Shown: positions 30,324 through 40,447, counted from the first letter of the stretch. The stretch is 64,000 bases of DNA from CAVUQH01 sp963774445 (GCA_963774445.1 CAVZFC010000022.1:620001-684000), one strand, 5' to 3'. Translations and numbers: made by a program. Notes: a model not told the origin generated them from the letters alone.

Positions 30324-30633
30324 GGTCTCCGTCTCCGTCTCGCCAGACCCCTGAGCAGCTTTCGTACCAACCCGCGACGGTCGCAGTTTCGGACAGTTGC
30401 GCCGCCGAAACGCGTCGACGAAATCGACGGTGGCTAGCCGGCTGGCCAGGACGCGAGGCGCCGGCGTCTCGCTGCGGCCACTGGACCTGCCGGTCCGGAG
30501 CGAGACCGACACTTCACAAATGGCTGATTTTGCGTCACTATGTTCTCTCTCGACCCGGGGTGAACGCCACCGGGCCACCCGGCGACTAAACTAGCGTTAG
30601 GATGAGCCCGCCCGTTGCGGGCTTCCGCGTCCC
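30324..30633. other. Intergenic region upstream of the RiPP-like cluster
   Basis: This 310-base stretch has no convincing gene. It holds the minus-strand leader of the 93-residue protein and, on the plus strand, a weak promoter candidate (TTCACA at 30513-30518, 17-base spacer, CACTAT at 30536-30541), then the hairpin at 30605-30623. The sequence around 30510-30545 is locally AT-rich. Confidence 0.4.
30605..30623 (+). promoter_or_regulatory. Hairpin in the precursor-peptide leader
   Basis: AGCCCGC-CCGTT-GCGGGCT forms a 7-bp GC-rich stem with a 5-base loop, ending 10 bases before the precursor ATG. No Shine-Dalgarno is visible in that gap, so the stem could control ribosome access or stabilise the mRNA. 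It is not followed by a T run, so it is unlikely to terminate. Confidence 0.55.
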
Positions 30634-30840
30634 ATGAACGACGACACCAAGCAAGACACCCAACACGATCAAGCTCGGCGCCGGCTCCTGAAGATGGCGG
30701 TGTACGTGCCTCCAGCGATCATCGGAGTCCTCTCGCTCTCCGAGGCTGCGTGTGCGGCATCGTGCGGTCCCTCGAGCTGTGGGCCGGGCCGTAGTGCAGT
30801 TGCATGCGGACCGGCGACCTGTCCGCCGCGCACGCCGTGA
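30634..30840 (+). CDS. Cys-rich RiPP-like precursor peptide
   Basis: A 68-residue peptide placed first in a cluster with a radical SAM enzyme, a PqqD-like protein and an HPr-kinase-like protein. The N-terminus is polar (MNDDTKQDTQHDQ), followed by Arg15-Arg17 and a hydrophobic stretch (LLKMAVYVPPAIIGVLSLSEAA) that looks like a twin-arginine or membrane leader. The C-terminal 29 residues are a likely core with five cysteines (40, 44, 49, 58, 63) in repeated C-G-P / C-P-P settings. Size, composition and context fit a ribosomally made, modified peptide. I do not recognise a named family. A hairpin precedes it and a terminator follows immediately. Confidence 0.65.
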   Translation: MNDDTKQDTQHDQARRRLLKMAVYVPPAIIGVLSLSEAACAASCGPSSCGPGRSAVACGPATCPPRTP

Positions 30841-30873
30841 AGCCCGGCGACGGGAGCCCGGGCTTTTTCGTTT
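30840..30873 (+). terminator. Terminator/attenuator after the precursor gene
   Basis: The stem AAGCCCGG / CCGGGCTT (8 bp, 10-base loop) begins with the last base of the precursor stop codon and runs into TTTTT-CG-TTT. It lies between the precursor and the radical SAM start at 30888, so most transcripts would end here, giving more precursor than enzyme. Confidence 0.75.
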
Positions 30874-30887
30874 CGGCGCGGCCTGCG

Positions 30888-31992
30888 ATGATTCGCCGCC
30901 ACGGCGACGACGTCGAGCTGACCGACTTCTACGAGGGGCGCGCCTACCGCGCCGGCGGCCGATTCGGTGACGCGATCCTGTCGTTCTTCGCCGGCGGCGG
31001 CATCGGGCCGCGCGACCCGGCGCTGGTGGCGCTGGGCGCGGACCATCCGCTCGGCCTATTCCTCGACGCGGTGAGCGGCGCGCCAGTGCTGCCGCTCGAG
31101 CCGGCCGAGATCGTCGCGCTCGGCGGCTTCGACACTCTGTTCGTCGAGCTGGTCGGCCGCTGCAACGAGCGCTGCGTCCACTGCTACGCGGCGTCGAGTC
31201 CGGAACGTCACCGGCGCGCTCGAGCAACATCTCGCCCTGGGCATCCTCGACGACGCCGCCGAGCTGGGGATTCGCCGGGTGCAACTGACCGGCGGCGATC
31301 CGCTGCTGTGCGGCTTCTTGCCCGAGCTGGTCGCCCACGCTCGCACCCGCGGGATCGGCCAGATCGAGATCTACACCAATGGCCTGGCGCTGACCGATCG
31401 ACTGCTCGACCGGCTGGCACCGCACCGCCCCGACTTCGCCTTCTCGTTCTACTCGTGCGACCCGGCGCACCACGACGCCATCACCGGTACACCCGGCAGC
31501 CAGCGGCGCACGGTCAGCGCGATCGAGCGCGCGCTGGCCCGCGGCCTGAAGGTTCGCGTGTCGATGATCGTCATGGCCGACAACGCCGGCGATCAGGAGG
31601 AGACGCTGGCGTTCCTGCGCGGTCGCGGCGTCGAGTCGATCGCGGTCACCGGCAGCTACGCGGTCGGTCGCGGCGATCGGTTCGAGGGTGAGGTCACCGC
31701 GGTCGGGCAGCGGGCGCACCGCGGCGGCGAGTCCACCGAGCCAACCGGGCGGGGCAGCCTGTGTGTCACGTATGACGGCGATGTGGTGCCGTGCATCTTC
31801 AACCGGCAGGACGTCCTCGGTCGAATTCGCGAGCGGCGTCTGGCCGAGATCGCCCGGGATCCGGCGCTGCCGCCGCGGCGACTGGCGACCTCCGAGCAGT
31901 TGATCGAGGAGTGCCGGTCGCGGCTCAGCTGCCCCAGCTGTCAGCTCACGGCGGTGGCGCTGCAGCTGGCGCCGCGGGTGGGGGAGCGATGA
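30888..31992 (+). CDS. Radical SAM peptide-modifying enzyme, SPASM-like tail (frameshifted)
   Basis: Radical SAM protein of about 367 residues after removal of one extra base at 31203-31206. Residues 1-85 resemble a peptide-binding N-terminal extension. The cluster motif CNERCVHC (Cys92, Cys96, Cys99) binds the SAM [4Fe-4S]; QLTGGDPLLCG is the GGE-like motif; EIYTNGL and YSCDPAHHDAITG follow. The C-terminal part (LCVTYDGDVVPCIFNRQDVLGRI ... LSCPSC) has SPASM-like cysteines for a second cluster. Repair of the frame gives SSPDVTGALEQHL. The ATG at 30888 lies after the terminator and is preferred over upstream codons inside the precursor. Its TGA overlaps the PqqD-like start (ATGA). It most likely modifies the upstream peptide. 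Confidence 0.8.
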
Positions 31993-32285
31993 AGCCGCGC
32001 GGAAAGCGGGGGCTAGTGATCGCGCCGCTGGCCGACGGCGAGTGCGTGGTGTCAACCCTGGACAAGAGCGACGCGCTGGTGCTCAACGAGACCGGCCGGA
32101 CGATTCTCGAGCTGTGCGACGGCGAGCAGACGGTCGCCGAGATCGCCGCCTTTGTCAGCGCCAACGTCCAGGGCGCCGACCCGGCGGTGGTCGAGCGCGA
32201 TGTGGGCGAGCTGGTCGAACGGCTGCTCGCCGCTGGATTGATCGAGGACGCTGACAGGTGCGCCGCGTCGCCTTCCGCGGGCTGA
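31989..32285 (+). CDS. PqqD-like peptide chaperone (RRE)
   Basis: A 98-residue protein with the PqqD fold, the RiPP recognition element that binds precursor leaders and presents them to the modifying enzyme. The pattern DKSDALVLNETGRTILELCDGEQTVAEIAAFV...VERDVGELVERLLAAGLIE is typical. It starts inside the radical SAM stop (ATGA) and its end overlaps the next gene by 28 bases, so stoichiometric production is likely. Confidence 0.85.
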   Translation: MKPRGKRGLVIAPLADGECVVSTLDKSDALVLNETGRTILELCDGEQTVAEIAAFVSANVQGADPAVVERDVGELVERLLAAGLIEDADRCAASPSAG

Positions 32286-33067
32286 CCCGCGACGTCGAGG
32301 TCGAGATCAGCGACCCGTCATCGGAGGTGGCGGCGGTGATCGCGGCGATGATGGCCAGCTGGCGCTCGCCGCGCGGTGATCGACAGCCGGTGCGCTATCG
32401 GTTGACCTGTGGCGAGGCACCGAGCGCGACGCGCGACGGCGTCGACCTCGGGCCGATCGCTGCCGAGATCGATCTCATCGCCGTGTTCGAGGGCGACCTC
32501 TACCGGCAGATGCCGGCGCTGGCCGAGGATGCCTGGGTGCTTCACGGCGCCGGGCTGGTGATCGGGGGCGACGCGACCGTGCTGGTCGGGCCGTCGGGGG
32601 CGGGCAAGTCCACGACCACCCTGGGGGCGCTGATCGCGGGCGCCGGCTATCTATCGGACGAACAGCTGGCGATCGATCTCGCGGGCCGCGTCACCGGGGC
32701 GCGCCGGCCGCTGGCGTTCGACCAGGCACCGGTCGTCAACCCGCCCGCGTCGTTCACCCGCGTGCGCTACCCGATCCGCCGCGCCGGCGACGGCGCCCGC
32801 GTCGAGAATCTCCTGTACGCGCCGCCGGCCGAGTCGCTCTGCGACGAGGCGCCGCTGGCCCGGCTGGTCGCGCTGCGCCACGCCCCGGACGAGGCCCCCG
32901 GCCTGCGCTCGATCGCCGGCGGCGAGGCGTTTGCCCGCATCTGGTCGCAGTCGCTGGCGACATCGCACGAGCTGCTCGCCATCGCCACCGCGCTGGCGGC
33001 GCGCGTCGAGCTGGTCGAGTTGGTCACGCGCGATGTCGCCGGCGCCGCCCGCGACCTCGGCCTGTAG
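32258..33067 (+). CDS. HPr kinase-like protein
   Basis: A 269-residue protein related to the C-terminal catalytic domain of HPr kinase/phosphorylase. The P-loop VGPSGAGKSTTT lies at about residues 110-121; ELAYLSDEQ-like GYLSDEQLAIDL fits the Walker B/HPrK signature region. HPrK-like kinases in some lasso-peptide clusters phosphorylate a serine of the precursor, so it may modify the Cys/Ser-rich peptide encoded upstream; this is inference. Start GTG, overlapping the PqqD-like gene by 28 bases, with GAGGA upstream. It is the last gene of the cluster. Confidence 0.75.
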   Translation: MRRVAFRGLTRDVEVEISDPSSEVAAVIAAMMASWRSPRGDRQPVRYRLTCGEAPSATRDGVDLGPIAAEIDLIAVFEGDLYRQMPALAEDAWVLHGAGLVIGGDATVLVGPSGAGKSTTTLGALIAGAGYLSDEQLAIDLAGRVTGARRPLAFDQAPVVNPPASFTRVRYPIRRAGDGARVENLLYAPPAESLCDEAPLARLVALRHAPDEAPGLRSIAGGEAFARIWSQSLATSHELLAIATALAARVELVELVTRDVAGAARDLGL

Positions 33068-33101
33068 GCCACGCTCGCGTTCGCGTTCTTCCTGATCCGG
33101 T

Positions 33102-33413
33102 CACCCTGAGCGGAGGGCGCGAAGCGCCCGCAGTCGAAGGGTGCAACAAGCGCCCCGGAGAAGACTGAGGCGACGCGCCGTGGATGCGTCCTTCGACTCC
33201 GCTCCGGCTTCGCCGGAGCTCCGCTCAGGACGACCGGGCCTGGGGTGGAGCGTTCGCGTTCGCGTTCGCGTTCCTCTTTGTCCGGTCACCCTGAGCGGAG
33301 GGCGCGAAGCGCCCGCAGTCGAAGGGTGCAAGCGCCCCGGAGAAGACTTGGGCGACGCGCCGTGGATGCGTCCTTCGACTCCGCTCTGGCTTCGCCGGAG
33401 CTCCGCTCAGGAC
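33102..33413. repeat. Duplicated pair of long palindromic repeats
   Basis: Fills most of the 384-base gap 33068-33451, where no gene is seen. Two palindrome types alternate: type A at 33102-33143 and 33287-33328 (arms CACCCTGAGCGGAG and GTCGAAGGGTG around GGGCGC-GAA-GCGCCC) and type B at 33188-33231 and 33370-33413 (GTCCTTCGACTCC...GCTCAGGAC around GCTCCGGC-TTC-GCCGGAGC). The A-B block of about 183-185 bases is tandemly duplicated with few differences. A TTCGCG-type hexamer run (about 33252-33272) separates the copies. The arms match the array at 46296-46568. Confidence 0.85.
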
Positions 33414-33451
33414 GACCGGGTCTGGGGTGGAGCGCTCGCGGTTGCGCTCGG

Positions 33452-36019
33452 CTACGGGACGACGCGTTCGACGGAGGTGGCGGGGAGCCAGCCGCGCGTG
33501 CCGTCGGCCAGGGCGATGCGCACCCAGGCGTCGCGGGTCTCGGCGACGGTGACCTCGGTGCCGCCGGGCAGCGGCTGCTCGATGGCGGCGGGGGCGCCGG
33601 GGTTGTCGGCGGCGCGCAGGGTCTGGTTGTCGGCGACGACGACGGCGTCGCGGATGGCGTCCGGCTCGAGCAGCGCCGAGGCGGTCATCGCCACCCAGAC
33701 CAACGCGGGGACGATGGCGATGCGGCGCAGGATCTTGCGCCGCCGGTCGCTGCCGCCGAGCGGCGCCAGGAGCAGCACCGCCAGGGCGAAGCCGATGGCG
33801 GCGACGAGATACTTCTGCGCGGTCGTCATGCGGCTGTGCCAGAAGAACAGCGTGTCAGCCGCGCTGCGCGCGGCCGGCTGGGGCACCCAGTCGGGGGCAT
33901 GCTCGCGCAACCACGACAGGTTGTCGTGCGCGCGTTCGAGGCTGGGGTCTACGTGAAGGGCGCGGCGGTAGGCGAGGGCGGCGTGGCCGCGATCGCCGGC
34001 GCCCAGCGCGGCGTTGCCCCAGTCGGCGAGCAGCTGCGGCCGATCCGGGTGCTCACCGGCCAGCCCGCCGAGCACGCGCTCGGCCTGGGCGAACTTGGCC
34101 GCGCTGACCGCGCCGTCGGTGTTCATCGCCTCGTCGTAGGCGGCGCGGGCGGTCAACAGCCGCTCGCTGTCGTGGCCGGCAGCGTGGGCGAGGCCGGCCA
34201 CCGACAGGGCCAGGAGCAGCGCCATCGCCGCGGCCGCTCCCTGGCTGGGCGGGCGGAGCGGCGCGTGCCCCCACGCCCGAGCCAGCTCGTCGATCTCGTC
34301 GAGCAACTCGGCCGGCAGCGGCGATTCGGCGGCGTCGGGGGCGAACCCGGCGGTCTCGATCCGGCCGATCAGCTCGGCGGTGGCGTCCTTGGGCTGCTCG
34401 CATTTGCGTGCCAGCGCTTGCAGCGCGCCGACCAGTGGACCCGCGGCCTCGCGAGCGGCGGTCTTGCGCGCGGTCGCCACCGCGCGGTGCACGGCGTTGG
34501 CGGCGGTGCGAACCTCGCCGGCGGTCCGTCGCCCCTCGCGCGTGCGCGTCCACATCATCGCCAGCAGGAAGACCAGCAGGGGCGCGGCGTACAGGCCGAT
34601 CAGCACCGGCTTGATCGACGCCACCGACATCACCGTGTCCATGGTCTCGCCCGGGCTGCTCAGGCCGAGGTCGACGCCGTGAATCGCGGTGACCGTCTGT
34701 CCCGCCTGCGGGTGCTGCTCCCCTTCGGGCTGGCCGGAGACGACGTCGCTCGAGCGAACCACCGCGGTCCCTTCCACCTGCATGGCGATGGCGTTGGAGG
34801 TCACCGTGCGGTACTCGCTCTTTTCCGGGTCGAAGAACGAGAACGGGATCTTGGGGATCGTCGTGACCGATGGATCCTTGATCTGCACGGTCACCGTGAA
34901 CTGCTTCGTGGTGCCGTCGTCGCCCTGCAAGCGCCCGGCCGGCGGCTCGGCCGGCACGGTGAACTTCTTCGGGTCGAGGATGGCCGGAACCGCCAGCGGC
35001 GGCAGCGACAGCCCGTCGAGCCGCGAATCGCCGCGCACGGTGACGTCGAGCTCGACCGGCTCGCCCAGCTTGACCACCGAGCTCGACGCCTTGGTCTCGA
35101 TCGAGAACGACGTGCCGACCGCGCCCGAGAAGCTGGCCGGGCGGCCCGCCAGTGGTAGCGGCCGCACCTCGAGGGTTCGCGCCTGGTCGGCGGCGGAGAA
35201 CAGCGCCAGACGCTGGGTGGGAAAGCCGAGGCGGTCGCGGGTCATCCCGACCTTGAGCTTGGCGACCACGCGCGACGGCGGCACCGGCAGCGTGCCCGGC
35301 TGCAGCGGCGTGATCAACGCCGAGAAGCGGACGCGGACGAAGTCGCCGCTGGGCGTGGTCACCCGGCTCTGGTCGTACGGCAGGTCGATCGACGTGGCGC
35401 CGACGGCGAATGTCATGTGGTCGCCCTGGCCGCTGCCGCCGTCGGGCGCCTGCACGCGCACCTTGTCGCTGTCGAACAGCGGCACCACCAGTTGCTGGTC
35501 GGCGACGTCGCGGCGCACCAGCCAGTCGAGGTGAATCGGGATGGTCTCGCCGACCCAGACCGGACGCTGGGGCAGCTCCAGCTGAAGCTGCATGTCCGGG
35601 GAGCTCGGGATCTGTTCGACCTGGATGGTCGCCGGCTGCGTGCTGGCGCGCCGGGATCCCTGGGTGACGGTCATCGCCGGAATGCCGTAGCGGCCCGGCC
35701 CCTGCGCCTGCACGCGCCAGCGCATGACGAAGGTCACCTGTTTGGAGACCGAGCGCCGGCCGTTGAAGACCGTGATCTGCTGCTGCACGTTGGGCGAGAC
35801 GCCGAGCGGTGTCACCTTGCAGCCGTCGATCGACAGCTCCGGTTGGTCCGGCTGCGGGTTCTCGTCGAACCCGTCGACCACGACGCTGACGGAGAACGGT
35901 AGCTCGGCATACAGCCCGCGGTCGACCTGGAGCCGCGCCCGCTGGGCGCGCGCCTGGGAACCGAGAGCGACGACCACGAGCGCCGCGGTGAGCCCGGCGA
36001 GCAGGTGACGGCGCGCCAT
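33452..36019 (-). CDS. BatD-type protein fused to TPR and SH3 (BatE-like)
   Basis: An 855-residue membrane protein, last gene of the moxR-Bat operon. After a signal peptide (residues 1-25) the first about 450 residues are the Ig-like repeats of BatD/oxygen-tolerance proteins (FSVSVVVDGFDENPQPDQPEL, VWVGETIPIHLDWLV, VKLGEPVELDVTVRG). A transmembrane helix lies near residue 470 (VLIGLYAAPLLVFLLAMMW). Further on there is a TPR region (DWGNAALGAGDRGHAALAYRRALHVDPSLERAHDNLSWL), two more helices, and a C-terminal SH3 domain (GTEVTVAETRDAWVRIALADGTRGWLP). In other bacteria BatD and BatE are separate. The function is envelope-stress related but unproven. TAATG overlap with the upstream gene. Confidence 0.8.
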   Translation of the reverse strand: MARRHLLAGLTAALVVVALGSQARAQRARLQVDRGLYAELPFSVSVVVDGFDENPQPDQPELSIDGCKVTPLGVSPNVQQQITVFNGRRSVSKQVTFVMRWRVQAQGPGRYGIPAMTVTQGSRRASTQPATIQVEQIPSSPDMQLQLELPQRPVWVGETIPIHLDWLVRRDVADQQLVVPLFDSDKVRVQAPDGGSGQGDHMTFAVGATSIDLPYDQSRVTTPSGDFVRVRFSALITPLQPGTLPVPPSRVVAKLKVGMTRDRLGFPTQRLALFSAADQARTLEVRPLPLAGRPASFSGAVGTSFSIETKASSSVVKLGEPVELDVTVRGDSRLDGLSLPPLAVPAILDPKKFTVPAEPPAGRLQGDDGTTKQFTVTVQIKDPSVTTIPKIPFSFFDPEKSEYRTVTSNAIAMQVEGTAVVRSSDVVSGQPEGEQHPQAGQTVTAIHGVDLGLSSPGETMDTVMSVASIKPVLIGLYAAPLLVFLLAMMWTRTREGRRTAGEVRTAANAVHRAVATARKTAAREAAGPLVGALQALARKCEQPKDATAELIGRIETAGFAPDAAESPLPAELLDEIDELARAWGHAPLRPPSQGAAAAMALLLALSVAGLAHAAGHDSERLLTARAAYDEAMNTDGAVSAAKFAQAERVLGGLAGEHPDRPQLLADWGNAALGAGDRGHAALAYRRALHVDPSLERAHDNLSWLREHAPDWVPQPAARSAADTLFFWHSRMTTAQKYLVAAIGFALAVLLLAPLGGSDRRRKILRRIAIVPALVWVAMTASALLEPDAIRDAVVVADNQTLRAADNPGAPAAIEQPLPGGTEVTVAETRDAWVRIALADGTRGWLPATSVERVVP

Positions 36020-38397
36020 TACCAGTCCTTCTCCACCGGCGCGGGCGGGGCCTGCTGGCGCCGGGCGTTCTTCTCGCGCTGGCGCTGGGCTTCGCGGTCG
36101 CGGATCGCCTGCAGGCGCTTGGCCGCCTCCTGCTGAGACATCTCTTTCTGCTGTTGCTTCTTCTTCTGCTGGTCCTGCTTCTTCTTGTCGCCCTGGTTCT
36201 TCTTCTGCTGGTCCTTCTGGTCCTTGGGCTTGGGCGGCTGCAGGATCTTCAGCGCCGCCTCGAGATGATCGATCGCGGTCTTCTGATCCTCGAGCGGTGG
36301 CGCCAGGTCGACCGACATCTGCTGCGCCTGGTCGCGCGCCGTGGTGAGCGCGGTGGCGGCGTCGCGGATGGCGCCGGCGGCCGTGCGCACCTCGGGGGCG
36401 GCGTCGGCCAGGCGCTTGGCCATCTCCTTGCCCTTGTCGTCGCTGGCGTTGGCCGCGGCCTGGTCGGCCTGCTCCTCGATCGCCTGGGCCAGCGCCTCGC
36501 CCATCTGCGCGTGCTGGTTCTGCCGTTCGGCGATGGCGCCCAGGGCCTGGGCGCGGGCCGTGTCGTCACCCTGTTGGGCGGTGGTGGTGCGGTCGCGGGT
36601 CTCGGACTGGTCGTGGAGCAGCTGCTGAAGGTGCTCGATCAGCGAGAAGAACAGCTTGCGCAGCTCCTCCAGCCGCTTGCGCCCGGTCTCGGCGTGCTCG
36701 CGGATCGACGCCGGCGACGGGTGCCGCGAGGCCAACAGCGTGGCCAGGGCGTCGAGCTCGGTGGCGGCCTGACCGCGCAGCTCTTCGGCATGGGCCAGGC
36801 GCGCCTTTTGCGCCTGGATCGCCTGGGCGGCCTTGGGGTCGGGGGCGGCGGGCGCCTGGCCGGGCTGCGTTTGTCCCGCTTGCCCCGACTGAGCCTGCTG
36901 CTGCGCTTGTTGCTGCGCCTGCGCGAGCTGCGCCGCCTGCGCCTCGACCTTGGACGACTCCTCGGTGATGAGCCCCTTCATCCGCTCGAGCCGGTCGCGG
37001 TTCTGCGCCACCGCGTCGCCCAGCGCGCGCTCGCGCTCGGCGCTGGTCATCTCCACCTTCGCGGCATCATTAGGCGGCGTGGTCAGCGCGACGATCTGTT
37101 GCTGCGTGGCGTAGGCGATGTCGATCAGCGAGCGCAGATCGGCGAAGCGCTCGAGCGCCCCGGCCAGCGCGACCAGCGCGTCGAGCTGCTTCTGGGTGGC
37201 CACGTCGAGCTGAGAGGCGAGCACCGCGCTACGCGCGTCGTTCATCGCCGTCTCGGCATCGGCGACCAGCGGCGCCGCCTGCTTGGCGATCTGGATCATC
37301 TTGGCCGCCTCGGGCGAGGTGCCCTTGTCGCCGGTGTCGTGCCCGGCGGCGGCCTCGAGCCGAGCGCGGATCTCGCCGGTGCGCGAGGCCAGGCTGGCCT
37401 GCTCGGCACCCAGATGCTCGGGCGTCAGCCACGCCGGCGCCTTGGCCGGCGCGCCGTCGGCGCCGGGCTTCTCGCTGCGCACGGTCAACCCGCCGGCCTT
37501 GCCCAGCTGCGCCAGCGCCGCGGTCTGGCCGGCCAGGATCTTTTCGTCCTGGGCGATTCCGCGCAGCACCTGGGTCGGATCTTCCAGCTGTTCGCGCGCC
37601 CGCTTGAGGCCGGCCAGCGCCGCGTCGCCGCGCAGGTGCGCGCGGTCGCCCTGCAGCTTGCGCAACAGGCGCCCGGTGTCGGCGATGTCCATGCGCGCCG
37701 ATGCCAGGTAGTGCTCGAGGTTGGTCAGCTGGATGATGCGCGTCGCCTCCTTGGGCTGGCGGTCCTTCTTCGGCTTTTGCTCCAGTAGCGAGCGCTCGTC
37801 GCCCGACAAATCCAGCACGGTCGAGGCGTCGGCGCCGAGCGTCCGCTCGTGCACCTCGATGGCGTCGTATTCGTCCGAGAGCGCGTTGGCACCGCCGCCG
37901 TCGTCGCCCTTGCCGCGTTCCAACAGCTGGCGGATCGAGTCGCGCACGCCGCGCTGATCTTCGATCAACCGGTCGAGCCGGGCTTCCAGGCCGCGGCCGT
38001 CCTTGTTCATTCGGTCGGCCAGCACCCGGGCGCGCGCCAGCACCAGCTGCAGGTTGGCGCGGGCGTCCTTGGCGTCCGGCTTCTTGTGGACCGCGTCGCG
38101 GAACCAGCTGGCGGCCTCCTTCAGCTCGGCCAGAGACGCCTTGGGATCGGAGGCGTCGAGCGACTCGGACTTGCCAGCGTGGGCCATGCCCAGATCGAAG
38201 GCAGCGCGGTAGCGCAGCTCGGGATCGGGGCCGGCCTGGTCGCGGGCGTCGAGTAGCGCGGTTGCCGCTTCGTCCCAGTCGCCTTTTTGCAGGGCGGCGA
38301 CGCCGTCGTTGTAGCGGACTCGCGGCAGCGACGCATCGCCCTGGGTGCACGCCGACGCCGCACACACGAGCAGCATCAGGCGCGTCCGGCCGATCAT
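36019..38397 (-). CDS. TPR and coiled-coil lipoprotein of the Bat operon
   Basis: A 792-residue protein with an N-terminal lipoprotein-like signal (VCAASAC), TPR-like helices at about residues 25-130 (YNDGVAALQKGDWDEAATALLDARDQ), and then several hundred residues of coiled coil rich in Ala, Gln, Glu and Lys, including a Gln/Gly patch (QQQAQQQAQSGQAGQTQPGQ). The C-terminus is a highly charged Lys/Gln stretch. The N-terminal TPR suggests a BatC/BatE-like role; the long coiled coil is unusual and probably gives a rod in the periplasm. ATGA overlap with batB; the longer open frame to 38469 is not supported. Confidence 0.7.
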   Translation of the reverse strand: MIGRTRLMLLVCAASACTQGDASLPRVRYNDGVAALQKGDWDEAATALLDARDQAGPDPELRYRAAFDLGMAHAGKSESLDASDPKASLAELKEAASWFRDAVHKKPDAKDARANLQLVLARARVLADRMNKDGRGLEARLDRLIEDQRGVRDSIRQLLERGKGDDGGGANALSDEYDAIEVHERTLGADASTVLDLSGDERSLLEQKPKKDRQPKEATRIIQLTNLEHYLASARMDIADTGRLLRKLQGDRAHLRGDAALAGLKRAREQLEDPTQVLRGIAQDEKILAGQTAALAQLGKAGGLTVRSEKPGADGAPAKAPAWLTPEHLGAEQASLASRTGEIRARLEAAAGHDTGDKGTSPEAAKMIQIAKQAAPLVADAETAMNDARSAVLASQLDVATQKQLDALVALAGALERFADLRSLIDIAYATQQQIVALTTPPNDAAKVEMTSAERERALGDAVAQNRDRLERMKGLITEESSKVEAQAAQLAQAQQQAQQQAQSGQAGQTQPGQAPAAPDPKAAQAIQAQKARLAHAEELRGQAATELDALATLLASRHPSPASIREHAETGRKRLEELRKLFFSLIEHLQQLLHDQSETRDRTTTAQQGDDTARAQALGAIAERQNQHAQMGEALAQAIEEQADQAAANASDDKGKEMAKRLADAAPEVRTAAGAIRDAATALTTARDQAQQMSVDLAPPLEDQKTAIDHLEAALKILQPPKPKDQKDQQKKNQGDKKKQDQQKKKQQQKEMSQQEAAKRLQAIRDREAQRQREKNARRQQAPPAPVEKDW

Positions 38398-39415
38398 CGC
38401 GACCTCCGCGCGGCGCCGCCCAGCCAGACCGCCGCCATCAGACAGATGAGCGCCCCCAGCACGAACCACGGGTACTCTTCCCGCGGGACCCGGCGGGTCT
38501 CGCGGTCGGCGTCGGCGCGTACCAACGGCTGGATGTTGTCACTCACGATCGACTCGAGATCCAGGGCCGCGGTACCCGCGGGGACGTAGGCGCCTTTGGT
38601 GGTCATTGCCAGCTTGCGCAACAGCTTGCCGTCGAGGCGCGAGACTACCGGCTTGCCGGTGCTCTTGTCGATCAGTGGCTCGGGCGCGCCGGTCTTTTCG
38701 TTGGGGATCTCGATCTCGCTGCCCTTCTCGCTGCCGAAGCCGATCGAGATGATGCGGATGCCGGCGTCGGCCGCCGCCTTGGCCGCGTCCTCGGGGTACG
38801 AGTCGTGGTCTTCGCCGTCGGTGATGAGCAGGATCATGCGCGAGCCGCTGCCGTCGCCGAACGCCTTGATCGCGGCGCGGATCGCCTCGCCGATGCGGGT
38901 GCCGCCCAGGCCGATGCTGTCGGGCGACGCGCCCTCGAGAGCCATGCGGAAGAAGCCGTAGTCGGTGGTCAGCGGCGACATCAGTGACGCGCGCCCGGCA
39001 AAGGCGATCAATCCGAAGCGGTTGCCGCGCATCTCGCCGACCAGCTCGCGCACCTCGGCCTTGGCCCGGGCCAGCCGGTTGGGCGGGGCATCGGTGGCGA
39101 GCATGCTCTTGGAGACGTCGAGCACGACCATGATGTCGGCCGACGTGCGTGAGGCGTCGACGCTCTCGGTGGCGCCGGTCAACTGCGGCCGCATCAGCGC
39201 CAGCACGCCTAGGAGCAGGGTGGCGAAGATCAGTCCCAGCCGGCTCAGCTCGGCGGCCAGCGACGGCGCCGCCGCCAGGCGCCCGGCCATGTGCGCCGAG
39301 ACGAAGCGCGAGAGGCGCTGGCGACCGTGCAGGCGCAGCCAGCCGATGGCGATCACCAGCGCGATCGCCAGCCAGATCAGGTGCACCCGCTCGGGGTATT
39401 TCCAGGAAAGGTCGA

Positions 39416-39419
<4 letters not shown>
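38394..39419 (-). CDS. BatB-like von Willebrand factor A membrane protein
   Basis: A 341-residue protein with two N-terminal transmembrane helices, a VWA domain and a C-terminal helix. The metal-ion-dependent adhesion site DVSKS (in MVVLDVSKSMLA) with Thr (DYGF/GGTRIGEA) and ITDGEDHD is intact, so it can bind Mg2+ and a partner. Start GTG at 39419 overlaps the batA stop (GTGA). BatA and BatB normally form a pair controlled by the MoxR ATPase. Confidence 0.88.

Positions 39420-40443
<1,024 letters not shown>

Positions 40444-40447
<4 letters not shown>

Noticed and set aside
30804..30887. Radical SAM start at 30804 inside the precursor gene
   Set aside because: It would place the start before the terminator hairpin and add residues with no family similarity; the ATG at 30888 is preferred.
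33102..33413. CRISPR array
   Set aside because: Only two copies of each unit, long palindromes without unique spacers of constant size, and no cas genes nearby.
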